A stretch of DNA of 64,000 nt from Branchipolynoe longqiensis (GCA_030323885.1 CM059198.1:12066462-12130461); one strand, 5' to 3'. Positions 1-10,180 are shown, counted from the stretch's first letter. Notes: generated by a model not told the origin, from the sequence alone. Made by a program: numbers and translations.

Positions 1-393
1 TAGCAAATACACCAACTGCAATAATAATATAGTAATGCAATATATAGAACCAAACGCATATCATATCACCCATTGGTAAATTATTCCAAATACACCAACT
101 GCAATAATGTTATAATACAATATTTAGAACCAAATGCACAAATTATCATACATCCGCAATAATACAATTTTTCCGCTTATATACTACTTGTATTTATACT
201 TTATACATCACGTATATAAAGTTGGTAAATATTTGTTCTGAATAATCTTATATCAGCATCAAGATACTTGTCTCCCAACGATGCATAATTGGTTATTTAA
301 CCTGTTTGCGCATCCACACAACAATACATTGCATTGGAATGGTAATTCTGTCATTCCTCCGCACAATCTCTCACCATTCTAGTCTAACGAAGC
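1..393. other. AT-rich spacer with short direct repeat
   Basis: No gene seen. The first 150 bases contain two imperfect copies of an AT-rich unit offset by about 83 bp (both begin CAAATACACCAACTGCAATA, near positions 4 and 87). No open frame of coding character and no recognised family. Confidence 0.5.
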
Positions 394-396
394 TTA

Positions 397-1017
397 AGGC
401 CCGGTCACACCTTACCGGATTGGGGAAACGGAAAGAAACCGGACACAGTCCGGTGAAATACGCCAATGTCCGGTTTCTATACGGTCAGCATCCGGTGTTT
501 CCATTCTGTGTCCGGCGTGTATGGTGGCAAGTTTTGAACATGCACACAACTTGGAACGGATGCCACCGGACGGATGTCTACGGTTGTTGTCCGGTTTAAG
601 TTTGTTTAGTCCGTTTTGTCTTGTTCATGTCCGGTACCCACCCTGTCTCTGGTTAGCTTCCTGAATAGTCCATTGACGGGAACCTTACCGTACATAACAG
701 AGTTAAACCGGAGAGCTACCGGAGACCTTTCGGTCCATCTGCTTGACATTCGGTTTTCGCGCGTCGGTTCACTGTTGCTTGTCTGGTACAGCGTTCGTTA
801 CATACATTGCTATCCAGTGTCATCCGCTTATCGTCGGTTGGCTATTCATTCATGTATGTTCCATGTCCATTTAAGCTTCATTTTGTCCGGTGGCCTTTGA
901 CCCGATAGCGCAACATTTTGACGCAGTTTGATACTTATCACACCCGAACACCACCGGACTAGAAAATTCTTTGGCCGGTTATGTCCGTTGCTCAATCCAG
1001 TAAGGTGTGACTGGCGT
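397..1017. mobile_element. Harbinger-type MITE with CCGG-rich interior
   Basis: Non-autonomous DNA transposon, 621 bp. Termini are inverted: left AGGCCCGGTCACACCTTAC, right (reverse complement) ACGCCAGTCACACCTTACTG. The element is flanked by TTA at 394-396 and at 1018-1020, the 3-bp target duplication typical of PIF/Harbinger. The interior carries 14 CCGG tetranucleotides, mostly as GTCCGGT or its complement, far above chance for this length. The apparent open frames inside it are by-products of this motif repetition. The GTCACAC core of the terminus is shared with the large Harbinger element at 54.2-60.8 kb. Family assignment is inference from TSD and TIR. Confidence 0.8.
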
Positions 1018-1020
1018 TTA

Positions 1021-2204
1021 ACCCCCCCCCATGCTTTATTGGAATGGTAATTGTGCTATTCCTCCACACTAATTATCTGCATCCTAGTGTAAACGTGCCG
1101 GCTGGTGGTGTGGGTGGTGTGAGACAGGTCAAGTGAAAACACTACAGGTAATGAAGGAAACAGAGTAGGAAATGAAAGGTAAGAGAATGACACTCCTCAG
1201 TTTATTGCTTATATAGTCTTACAAGATCCAAGATGGCCGTGGTCACATGAGGTGATCCCTCAATCAACATAATGCAGTGGTCACATGACTCAATCCTCCA
1301 ATAGGAATACAATACAGTGGTCAATGATCATAACAATGCCATGTGGGGAGGGAGGGGGCATGTGAAGTGACTCTTCCAAAGAGTGTTCTTAGTCAAACTC
1401 GGAAGTGACACTCCCTCTCAAAGACTATTCAATATACAAGTTCTATACCTAATGAATAATAGTTTACCAAGTTCACACATCCTCTATATGTCTTTGGGTT
1501 TTTATAATTTAACATTTATCATTATATAGACAGTTTGCAATTTACTACAGTAACTTCACCTCGGTTCACATGTATTATATCGGACAATTTTACACTAGTC
1601 TAACATAGCTAACCCCCAGCTATAGTGCTTTAAACAAAAATTGTATCTCATTCTCCCTCCATCATTCATGTCAAAAGCTTTGCGTTGTATTTTCTTGTAA
1701 CTGTCCATTGATATTGGTATAACCTTTTTTATTGTATTGTTTCACTTGTCATTAGGACTGAAAGACCAGTGCATCGGCACTGACAACAGGCTATTCAGAG
1801 GATTAGCGCCACTTGGGGGAAAACCGGAAGGAAGAGGTGAGCTATTTTAATACTACATTGTAAAGTGCAGGTGGATAGTCGGCGCTATATTGCTATTGGA
1901 GAGGTTGAGACTTATGTTGATAGTGATGGTGTTGGCCATAAACATTTCATCAACATTTTATTTTAGGCTTTGCTTGTTTGCTTGTATTTCTGAAAGTTTT
2001 AAGTCCTGGAAGAAAACAAACATCTAAGGTCATATCATCACATATGCCGATAGGTAACCGTACACATCCAGGTCGACTTCATAGTGCCGCCAACACCGTG
2101 ATCCAATATACCACTCGGTCACATTATTCTAGCACTGAACAAACCATGCCCAATTCTAATTGTGCCAAACACCAGGCTGTGTAGCGATAGGTCATGATTT
2201 TGTA
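1021..2204. other. Intergenic, repeat-like, no gene
   Basis: No coding region supported. Around 1112-1413 the sequence begins TGTGAGACAGG and ends GGAAGTGACA with a TATATA stretch inside, reminiscent of a solo LTR, but there is no matching target duplication. Around 1740-1800 it resembles 51965-52040 (both contain CATTAGG followed by a CAGCACTGA-like block), so it belongs to a dispersed repeat. Confidence 0.4.
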
Positions 2205-2500
2205 AGGGTCTGGCTTAATTCGGCTTGGACTAGAACCCATGATATCCCCCACAGGTGGTCAGCTTTCAACTGATTCCAGCAAGAACGTGTCACTCTCTTG
2301 CCTGGTGCTTGGTATTACTAGGATACGACAAGGATTGGTTAGCTCAATGTCAAGATAATGTGACTGAGTGGGAAATCAAGTCTTGGTGCTGGCAGCCTGG
2401 TATCCCAGTGGGGTAGTAGTATAAAGTCACCATGTGTGCGCTGTCACAAGTCTGTACCCGTCCTGATATGACCTTAGGTGTTGATAGGACGTAAAACAAC
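2205..2500 (+). mobile_element. SINE copy
   Basis: Body matches another copy at 46149-46408: both contain GATAATGTGACTGAGTGGGA, a CCTGGTATCC block, TATAAAGTCACCATG and a TACCC(G/A)TCCTGATATGA block in the same order. The 5' part (near 2213-2245) looks like a decayed tRNA-type head. The shared order of short blocks supports a dispersed SINE family; the exact ends are not certain. Confidence 0.55.
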
Positions 2501-2627
2501 AGATGACCTTGACGCGACCCTACTTGATGACCAATCTCAGATCAATAAGGTTTAAATTTGCACATTTTTGAATGTCAACGCCATTTTAGATATATATATA
2601 TATATGTTTGGAAGGTCCAAACAGGAC

Positions 2628-2800
2628 AAATGTGGGTCTGTCCTGTTTGGTCGGGTTTCCGTGGGGTGGGCGTCAGAGTTGTGTTTGTTGTGAACATGTT
2701 TTTAATGTGGGTACACATCCAACACTGGTCTGTTGGATGTGTTTGGGCGCACATGGGTGTGGATGGAGGGAGAGGAGGGGTGGGGCACGTGGGGTGGCAC
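2628..2800. mobile_element. Patchwork of non-LTR element fragments
   Basis: Three segments of this short stretch match separate places in the non-LTR element at 4.4-9.2 kb: 2631-2647 equals 4669-4685 (17 bases), 2651-2670 equals 7656-7675 (20 bases), and about 2754-2795 equals about 6320-6361 with one mismatch. The order in the element is different, so this is a rearranged mosaic and not a simple truncated copy. A small hairpin (AACAGGACA/TGTCCTGTT) sits at about 2619-2647. Confidence 0.5.
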
Positions 2801-2962
2801 GCACATACTGTAAGCGCTGGAAAAGGACTAAAGGGCGCATTCCTTACATGCGGTATGCGGTATGCGAATGCGACAAAAAATCGAAACGCCTTGAAGCCTA
2901 TGGGCTACATTCCTTACATGCGGTATGCGAATGCGAATGCGAATGTGAAGGTGTTCCATGGC
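2797..2962 (+). repeat. Dispersed repeat, copy 1 (CGGTATGCGAATGC family)
   Basis: About 165 bp nearly identical to 3807-3970. It contains an internal duplication of ATTCCTTACATGCGGTATGC followed by short runs of GCGAAT. Reading frames over it (both strands) exist only because the GAATGC hexamer run lacks stops. Family unknown to me. Confidence 0.7.
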
Positions 2963-3028
2963 GAATCACCACCACCACCACTACCACCACCACCACCGGG
3001 ATGGTGGTGGTAGTGGTGGTGATTCGGG
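2962..3028. repeat. CCA/TGG-repeat hairpin
   Basis: A run of CACCAC repeats flanked by CGAATC is followed, after GGGAT, by its reverse complement (TGGTGG repeats ending GATTCG). This makes a near-perfect stem of about 25-30 bp. Confidence 0.75.
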
Positions 3029-3094
3029 GGTGGGGGTGGGGTCCGGCATGCACTCCCCGGCCCCCTGCACGGGGTGCAACGCCCCATTCGCTTG

Positions 3095-3105
3095 TTACCG
3101 ACTGA

Positions 3106-3166
<61 letters not shown>

Positions 3167-3178
3167 CATTCAGTCGGT

Positions 3179-3258
<80 letters not shown>

Positions 3259-3270
3259 TTCAGTCGGTAA
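3095..3270. repeat. (TA)n foldback with TTACCGACTGAATGTA arms
   Basis: TTACCGACTGAATGTA at 3095-3110 and its perfect reverse complement at 3165-3180 bracket a pure TA run, giving one continuous self-complementary hairpin. A second TA block with a small TG/TA interruption follows, ending in a third copy of the arm (GCATTCAGTCGGTAA, 3256-3270). Tyr/Ile-rich open frames across this block are artefacts of TATA repeats. Confidence 0.85.
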
Positions 3271-3806
3271 CACAAAGGAATGTTTGACATGAGTTTCAAA
3301 GTGAGCGAATGTGGCGCTTATTGGCGAGGAGTTAGCCATGTGAGACCGAGACTGTGCAGAGTCAGCGGTGCGTAACAGTTGTTGCTTTTGTATCGGTATT
3401 TGAATGATTACAATACTTGCCAACCCTACTGCTTTAAGTGGAAGGCTTCCGATACCTTCACTGTTCTATCGCCTACCACATGTCAAAGCTTTCCTACCAC
3501 TTTCAGCAACAACAAACAAGTCTGTGTAAGTAGTGTATACCAACCATAGTTGGCAACAGAAGGTAATTAACAAGGTACATAGGAGACACATAGTAGAGTT
3601 AGGTATTATAGTTCACAATTCTTAATACCTATAATTTTACCTACTGTTGCATGTTTTTAACGAATAATCACATACAACCAGTAATGTACATACATTGAAA
3701 ACATTGCTACAAAGTGCCAACAGAGTGCTCCTACTACTTACTGTCTTGGAGCAAGTTAGAGATGTGCTTGCCTAACCTTGGTTGGCTCACATTTCCTATG
3801 CGAGCA
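3271..3806. other. Spacer, nothing recognised
   Basis: No gene, RNA or repeat family recognised on either strand. Confidence 0.4.
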
Positions 3807-3975
3807 GGCACGCACATACTGTAAGCGCTGGGAAAGGACTAAAGGGCGCATTCCTTACATGCGGTATGCGAATGCGAATGCAACAAAAAATCGAAACGCC
3901 TTGAAGCCTATTGGCTACATTCCTTACATGCGGTATGCGAATGCGAATGTGAATGTGAATGTGTTTTTCCGATCG
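3807..3975 (+). repeat. Dispersed repeat, copy 2 (CGGTATGCGAATGC family)
   Basis: Second copy of the 2797-2962 repeat, about 95% alike, with a different number of GAATGC/GAATGT hexamers at its 3' end. It is followed by GATCGGT...GCGATCGGTGCGG, a local direct repeat. Confidence 0.7.
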
Positions 3976-4015
3976 GTCCATGTAGCGATCGGTGCGGCAT
4001 GCGGCAAGCGGGGTG

Positions 4016-4200
4016 CGAATAGAAAACCATCAGCCGCATTTGTCCATTGATATAAGACTGGAGGAGGCGACTGATAATTACGGACACAGGGGTGTTGAGG
4101 GGAGGGGGTCACCCGGGAATAGAAACATCAGTCGCACTTGTCCATTAGTTATAGAGGAGGAGAGGCGACTGAGCATTACGGAATGGTCACGCACAAGGCT
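4016..4200. repeat. Direct duplication, about 99-bp spacing
   Basis: Segments beginning at about 4029 and 4127 (CATCAG(C/T)CGCA(T/C)TTGTCCATT) match for about 60 bp and both run into AGGCGACTGA...ATTACGGA. The copies are roughly 85% alike. No coding potential. Confidence 0.55.
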
Positions 4201-4389
4201 TCTGAGTGGTAACATATGGTAGTGGTGGTGGTGGGGGTTCGGGATGGGTTCGGGTTGGTAAAAATGCTACCAGAGCCACAAAAATATGAATACTTATCTA
4301 TAATTTGGTAGTTATAAAGGTAGGAACCCCCCTGTGACGTACAAAGAGGTACATAGATATAAATGTCATATTAGGTCATATACAGTGCA

Positions 4390-5850
4390 GTATTGACTTA
4401 TTGGGGGGTTTGTGACCCGAGTTTAGGAGGGGGAGCAGAGTTTCCCTGTTATGTGTGGAATAGCCGAGTCCACACCGTGGTAGGTACACCGTCTGCTCCG
4501 GAGCTCGTTTTCTTCCGCGGGGGGTGGAGTGCCCTCCCGAGCTTGGTCTTTGTAAGGGGGCGGTCAAAGCCATGGGCGGAAGGGAGGTCTATAGCATTGT
4601 TGATAGCTTCCTCTCACTGGGGGGTTTCTCTGGTGAGGGTTTGTAGGTGTGTGTTTGGTAAGCAGAGTTGTGGGTCTGTCCTGTTAATGAAGGTGGCGAG
4701 TTGGTTTGTGGCTGCTTGTAGTGGGTTTGGCTCGAGGGGTGCCCATGGGGTGGTTCCCTGTAGGTTGTGTAGTTTCTGCCAGAGGCGTGTGAGTGAGGTG
4801 TTCCATGAAATTTTGGTGCACCACAGTTTCCACTTTCTGTCGTTTTCAGTTGTGATGAGCTCGTTCAACCATTGGGTGGCAATGTTGACTAATTTGTCAG
4901 TGCCTGTGTTGGGGTTGGAACGGAGCTTGCGGAGGAGTTTGTTTTTGTGGTGTTTGGCTCTCCTGATGGCGGGAGAGTTAGTGGTGCCCGGGAGGTGGTG
5001 GTTTGTTGTCTGTTGGATGGTGGCTTCCATGGCATGGCGGACAAGTGTGGTGAACTCGTCGCACGTGTTGGGAGGGTTGGTGTGTGAGGTGTTGTAAGTG
5101 TTGGTTGAAGGCTTCCCAATCAGCTCCACCCAGGTTAAATCTGGCTGGGCTTTGTGGAGGAGGGACCTTGGTAGCGTCTGTGCGCAGGAGCGCTGCGTGG
5201 TGGACTGAAAACAGGTCAGTCAGCTCCCACGAGGCTGTGGCTGCGAGTTGTGTGTTTAGGATGCAGAGGTCAATGGATGAGCCGCTGCGATGAGTGGGTG
5301 AACCATCGTTCATTAGGGTATGGCTCGCTGAGTCAAGGACCTCTGCGAGTAGGGTGCATCCTCTGGCGGTGTCGGTGTTGTTGCGTCCCCAGATGGAGTG
5401 GTGGGTGTTAAAGTCTCCCATGATTATTTGGTGTGTTGTTGCGTTGCCGTGTGCCTGGAGGATGCGATCCAGGGTGTATTGAGTGTTGCAGGGGTTGTAT
5501 ATGTTGAAGGTGTCTATTGTGGTTGTAGCCAGCTTAAGGCATACATGTAGCGTGTCAGCCGTGGGGTTAGCTCTGGATGTTGGTATTTTGGTGGCGTGGA
5601 TGTGGTTGTTGACTAAGGAGGTGGTGCCTCCCTTTGGTCTACCTCCGACCAGTGATTCCACTGAGGGGATGTGGTAAGTGGTGTGTAGCCTTTGATGAGT
5701 GGTGGCTCTATCTTCCATGTTTCCTGGAGCATAGCCACGTCTATGCGGTCAGTTTTTAGCTTGTTGATGAGGGTTGTGAGTTTTGTCCGTAGGCCTGCAC
5801 AGTGCCAGGAGAGGACTGTGAGGTTGGAGGAGTTGGTTGGAGGTGTAGTG
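4390..5850 (-). pseudogene. Non-LTR ORF2 remnant: APE endonuclease, linker, RT start
   Basis: Reading from about 5850 downward, a frame encodes LSWHCAGLRTK and MLQETW, the N-terminal strand and catalytic Glu of exonuclease/endonuclease/phosphatase-fold APE domains. After a frameshift near 5650-5700 the next frame (to 4978) carries MGDFNTHHSIWG (catalytic Asp-Phe-Asn), SSIDLCIL (Asp) and FSVHHAALL (catalytic His). A second frameshift near 5100 leads into a Trp/Asn-rich linker (to 4614). A last frame near 4490-4600 has TSSGADGVPTTVW, like the start of an RT domain, and then homology ends. In intact LINEs this protein nicks target DNA and copies the RNA into it. Here it cannot, because the RT palm is missing. 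Confidence 0.8.
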
Positions 5851-5878
5851 GGGTGTGTGGCTGTCGGTGTTGTGGTTG

Positions 5879-7811
5879 TTACGTTGAGTATCCATGTTGG
5901 TGACTCAGGGTGTTGCGGTTGATTGGTGGTGTGGAGGTTGTGGGTTGAGGTATGAGGGTAGAGGTGCGGAGTAACCCGATAAATAGTTGTATTATGGAAC
6001 CCAGCGGGTCGCTGGCTGTTCCTTGGGGGAGGTTGTCTTCAATTGCTTGAAGTATGTCATGGGAGTGTGTGGCTGCGGGTGTTGGGATGGGGATGGGTGT
6101 GGGTGTGGTTGTGGGAGCGGGTGTGGGTTGGCGTGTGGGTGGGCGTGTGGGCATGGGCGTGGGTATTGGTGTGGGTACGGTGTTAGGTGTGGGTGTGCAT
6201 GGGGTTTGGGTGCAGGCGTCGCACTTGGGTTTGGCGGTGCTGGTCTGCCTGGGGGTTTGTGTGGCGATGGATCGTGTGTGTGGGCGGTGTGTGGTGGTGG
6301 TGGTTTTGCTGGGATGCGGTGGGTGTGGGTGGAGGGAGAGGAGGGGTGGGGCACGTGGGGTTGGGAGGAGGGCACGTTTTGGCCGTAGTGGGGGGAAGTT
6401 GATGAGGGGAGGTGTGGGTTGGGGGTTGTCGGGTGTGTGGTAGGGGGAGGTGTGGGGTGGGGTTGGGTTGGTCAGTTTGGGAGTTGGTTTTGGGGGGGGT
6501 GGGTTTGAGCCTGCTCCAGAGCCTGCGCTTCTCTGGGCAGCGGGGGTCTCAGGAGGTGTGGTCGCCGCCGCATGCTGCACATCTGACGTTCAGCGCGCAC
6601 CCCTCCGTGAGGTGGCCCGGTAGCGCACAGTGTCCACAGATCACATCTGTGGCACTACACTCCCGCTTATAGTGCCCATACCTCTGGCACTGGGCAGTAG
6701 GTTGGGCGTTTGTGGGGGGTTGCCACCCGAAGGTGGCCTAAGGGGCCGAAGTCAAGCTTGGCGAGGGTGCTGAGGGGGGAGGTGGTGTAGATGTTGACAC
6801 AGTGGGTGGGCTTACCACTTTTGGGGGTGATCCATGAGGCACAGATAATCCTGTGCTGTCCAACGAGGTCGGACGGGTCAGCTAGTGGGTGGAGCCCAGT
6901 TACCACATAGTGGTGGGTCTTCGCCGAGCCTCTGATCTCGGCGAATTTGGGGGCTGCACGGAGTCTCGAGAGAGACTCCGGCGTCCGGACTCCAATCACC
7001 ATGTGGTTGGGGTACTTGTCCAGGGACAGGGTGTCGGTGCCGGCAGTCCTATCTATCTGGAACAGGGCCCTCAGGGTTTCCTTGGCATCGCCGCTATATA
7101 GGAAGAGGGCGAGGAAACGTTTGGGGCGGCGTGAATCAGGGTGGAACTCTGTGGGGGAGTTCTTCTTGGAGGGGGCGGCAGCTTTTTTTTACCTTCGGAC
7201 CACAGTGGTCCATCCCACATCTGCTGAGGAAGGTTTAATGGCTGAGGAAGAGGTGGCGGCGCTGGTGCCTGGGGTGGGGGTGGTGGTGGGGGGGGTGGGG
7301 GGGGGGCGGTGGGGGCTGTGGGGGTCCCGCTAGTTGGTTTTGAAGATTTCCCCTTCCCTTTGCCCTTCCCTGTGGGTTGTTGTTCATTAGGCTTGGCCGG
7401 GCTGTGGGTGAGGGCCGTCTGGTTTTGGGGTCTTGGGATTTGTTTGTGGTCGGGGCAGGGAGCGGCGGGGCTTGTGGTGTTGATTGTAGAGTGTATTGGC
7501 GAGGTTGGGGGGGGTGTTGGAGGGGAGCCTACATCAATGTCGGACTCATCGTCCGAGCCAGACGATGAGTCGCTGTCTTCTGCAGACTGGTCAGGGGGAG
7601 GGATGTTGGTGTAGGCGTGGTCAGAGACTGGTTGGGGGACCTGTAGGGAGTTGTTTCGGGTTTCCGTGGGGTGGGTGTCTTCCTGGGGGGTGGTATGGGG
7701 GTGTGTGGCCCTGGTGGTAGCCCGGGTGCGAACCCTGGAGGGGTCGCAGGGGGTGTCCGTTCGCGGCATGCTGCGCCCTTGTTCTAGGGGGTGGCTACCC
7801 GGGGCTGGCAT
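5879..7811 (-). pseudogene. Non-LTR ORF1 (gag-like) remnant with zinc knuckles
   Basis: Likely starts at an ATG at 7811 or 7769. The N-terminal part is Pro/Ser/Thr-rich with an acidic Ser-Asp patch (about 7530-7580). A frameshift near 7075 leads to a conserved-looking core (MVIGVRTPESLSRLRAAP, from 7002). A further shift near 6700 gives CQRYGHYKREC, CGHCALPGHLTEGC and CAACGGDHTS...C, i.e. CCHC-type knuckles in tandem as in ORF1 proteins of I and Jockey elements. A TGA interrupts the third knuckle near 6550. A Pro-rich tail in another frame runs to 5879. ORF1 proteins bind element RNA into particles; this copy is broken. The long Pro-rich frames should not be read as host genes. Confidence 0.7.
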
Positions 7812-8639
7812 GAGGGAGGTGTCGGTGGTGGTCCACCGGTAGCGGCGAGGGGTTTGGGGCGACTGAGCCGCCAGTAAGATTCCCGGCCCAAGGGAGTCAG
7901 GGTGGGGGGCGAGGCGATTGAGGCTGATTGGGGAGGGGGGGTGAGGGGGCCGTCCCGTGGGCGAATAATGTTGACCCTGTGAGGGGGGGGGGGGAGATGG
8001 GGTAGTGCGTGTGGAGTAGGTCAGCAAAAAATCACAACAAGCAGAAGGAAGCCCAAGCTATCAGTATCAGTAATAATTAAAGGAATGGTATGAGTGAGAA
8101 GATAAGTATCACTGGTGGGTAATGGTGTAGAGATAGGTGAATCGACCGGCTATCCGGGGGAATTGGTAGTTGGTGTGTGTGTGGTGTGGGTGAGGTGTGT
8201 GTAGGTGTGCTGCTCGTCAGTAAAGTATCAGATCAATTAGGAGCCTATAGTAAGGAAGCCCACCAACCTGTGCCAAAGTAGATGATCAGTACCCCACCCG
8301 AATCAGTCAGTAGTTGTATGGACCCTGCCCGATCAAAAATGGAATAGTACCCGAACAGGGGCAGGATGAGCTATCAATCAAATGGCAGATAATAGATCAG
8401 CACCTAATCAAATGATGAGGAGGAAAAAAAGGGAAAAAAAGGAAAGAAAAAAAAGGGGGGCACAGAAGACAAGGCAGTCAGCGGGGACGAACAGGGGGCC
8501 AACAGGGACGTGACCTAGCACAGTCATACGATAGAGACAGATCACTCAAAGTGCAGCAAGCAAGCGGAAATGGGAGGTGGGGAATTGGGAGCCTTACCAG
8601 GGGGCAAGGGTGTTGGGAGTCGGCAGTCAGTACTGGAAT

Positions 8640-8930
8640 AGAAATAGACAATGTACAGGACTAACCTGGGGGTGTCTGCCGATCGTCGGCGGTGGTGGGT
8701 GGTTGTAGTGGGCAGCATGGGAAAAAACAGTGTGGCAAAGAGAACAAACAACAAGCCAAAAGGATGGCAGTAGGAATTCCTAAGAAAAACTTGCCGTAGT
8801 CAGGGGAAGAGAAGGGGACTCACCTGGGGACGTCTGCCGATCGTCGGCGATGGTGGGTGGTTGTAGTCGGCGGTGGGGGGGAAAGCAAGTGTATGTGCAG
8901 AGAAAACAAGCAAAAAAACTCGTCCTGGAG
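8640..8930 (-). repeat. Duplicated block in non-LTR 5' leader
   Basis: Two ~100-bp blocks, at about 8662-8760 and 8823-8925, share CTGCCGATCGTCGGC followed by GGTGGGTGGTTGTAGT and an A-rich tail. A weaker third match (GGTCTGCCGGACAGG) lies near 9045. They precede ORF1 and could be tandem 5' UTR promoter monomers. Confidence 0.5.
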
Positions 8931-9171
8931 TCACCGTAGTGAGGGGAGCAAAAGAAAAAAAAGGGGGGTGACAGTGACGGAGGTGGGGGATGCCGCAGCT
9001 AGGGGTAGGGTGACAGCGACAGTGACAGGGTTGTGCTGGGGGGGGGGGTCTGCCGGACAGGAGCGGTATGAGTCAGTGGAGGTGGGTGAGGATTAGGTAA
9101 GTATGTAAACAATGATGGAATTAGTGACAGTGACACTGGGGGAGGGAGGTGACAGCGTCAGTTTCCATGTT

Positions 9172-9317
9172 TGCACTCAAAATAATTCAAAAGTTTACCA
9201 TTTAAAATAAAAGTAACTTTGAACTAATGTAAAGTAGATACTAGTGATCGATCTAATATATTTATCTCAGAAAAAATACAGAAATTCAAAACCATCGGAC
9301 TATGCAACTTTAAGCTA
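9172..9317 (-). mobile_element. Half of a TTAA-flanked MITE
   Basis: Ends in ATCGGACTATGCAACT followed by TTAA. Read on the minus strand it follows the left half of the complete copy at 27325-27671 (same order of CCGATGG, TTTGA, AAAGTTACTT, TTTTAAATGG). The other half is missing where the non-LTR element begins. Confidence 0.65.
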
Positions 9318-9559
9318 TGGCAGTTTCACTTGCATACAATGTCTTTTTCATTAATGTCTGCTGGTCTCTGAGCCAAGACTAAAGCTGCGACCTAGATTTT
9401 TTAGACAACCGGAAGTTGGTCGTGTTATTCCTTCTGCCCGACTTTAACCTTCCCTGTAGGCACAATGCTTATAACGCACTTTGAACCCATACCATGACCT
9501 CACAGGCAAGGCACCATGCACGTAGACAGGTAGGCGTAGGTAGAATGAGTTCTAAGAGG

Positions 9560-9630
9560 AGCCTAGTCAGCCTAATTGTTAGCACATTCGCCCTAGTATG
9601 GCAGAAGTGTGGGTTCAAGGCCTGCTCTCG
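9560..9630 (+). mobile_element. tRNA-like SINE head
   Basis: AGTCAGCCTAATTGTTAGCA is followed by GTGTGGGTTCAAGGCC, resembling A-box and B-box promoter elements of tRNA-derived SINEs. A close relative sits at 10085-10170. It is not a tRNA gene because the acceptor stem halves do not pair and no anticodon arm can be drawn. Confidence 0.5.
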
Positions 9631-9640
9631 GGAACATGTA

Positions 9641-10003
9641 CTGATGTAGCCATTTGTTTGAATGCCATCCACGACACTGACACTGTGACCATGGTGATGT
9701 ACACGCTGAACACTGCAGGGTGATAAACCTGTCCTGTGTATGTAATAGAACTGCTATGAGACTGATGTAGCCATTTGTTTGAATGCCATCCACGACACTG
9801 ACACTGTGACCATGGTGATGTACACGCTGAACACGGCAGGGTGATAAACCTGTCCTGTGTATGTAATAGAACTGCTATGAGACTGATGTAGCCATTTGTT
9901 TGAATGCCATCCACGACACTGACACTGTGACCATGGTGATGTACACGCTGAACACGGCAGGGTGATAAACCTGTCCTGTGTATGTAATAGAACTGCTATG
10001 AGA
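9641..10003 (+). repeat. 121-bp tandem repeat, 3 copies
   Basis: Units start at 9641, 9762 and 9883, each beginning CTGATGTAGCCATTTGTTTG, and are about 99% identical. The near-identity points to recent duplication. Minus-strand frames over it repeat the same peptide and are not supported as genes. Confidence 0.9.
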
Positions 10004-10084
10004 GTTACGATTCCAGGGAGATGACTGTAGTTGCACTCACCTCCCCATAATTGTACATAAATAGGCATGGGCTGGTTGATTGCA

Positions 10085-10180
10085 CCATGGCGCCTAGATA
10101 GCCAAATGGCTTAGGGCATGCATTCTCCCAAGAATGGCAGAAGTGTGGGTTCGAGGCCGTCTTGGAAGAATGTTCGCTTT
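10085..10180 (+). mobile_element. tRNA-like SINE head, second copy
   Basis: AGATAGCCAAATGGCTTAGG and GTGTGGGTTCGAGGCC have the spacing of A and B boxes and match the 9560-9630 head around GGCAGAAGTGTGGGTTC. Confidence 0.5.

Larger units (their letters stand above)
4390..9165 (-). mobile_element. I/Jockey-like non-LTR retrotransposon, truncated and decayed
   Basis: Minus-strand LINE. Read 5' to 3' (from 9165 down) it has a G-tract-rich 5' leader with a repeated block, a proline-rich gag-like ORF1 with zinc knuckles, an APE-type endonuclease, a linker and the first part of a reverse transcriptase that stops abruptly near 4390. The catalytic part of RT is absent, so the copy is dead. Several frameshifts and at least one nonsense codon interrupt ORF1 and ORF2. 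Clade assignment is inference from ORF1 plus APE architecture. Its 5' end lies against half of a TTAA-type MITE at 9172-9317. Confidence 0.8.

Noticed and set aside
1112..1413. Solo LTR
   Set aside because: TG...CA ends and TATA-like text are present, but there is no target duplication and no matching element in the window.
2898..3423. Tyr/Ile- and His-rich frames across the TA and CCA repeats
   Set aside because: Purely products of simple repeats; no stop-free coding signal outside them.
9560..10180. tRNA genes
   Set aside because: Only A-box and B-box-like text of SINE heads; no paired acceptor stem or anticodon loop.
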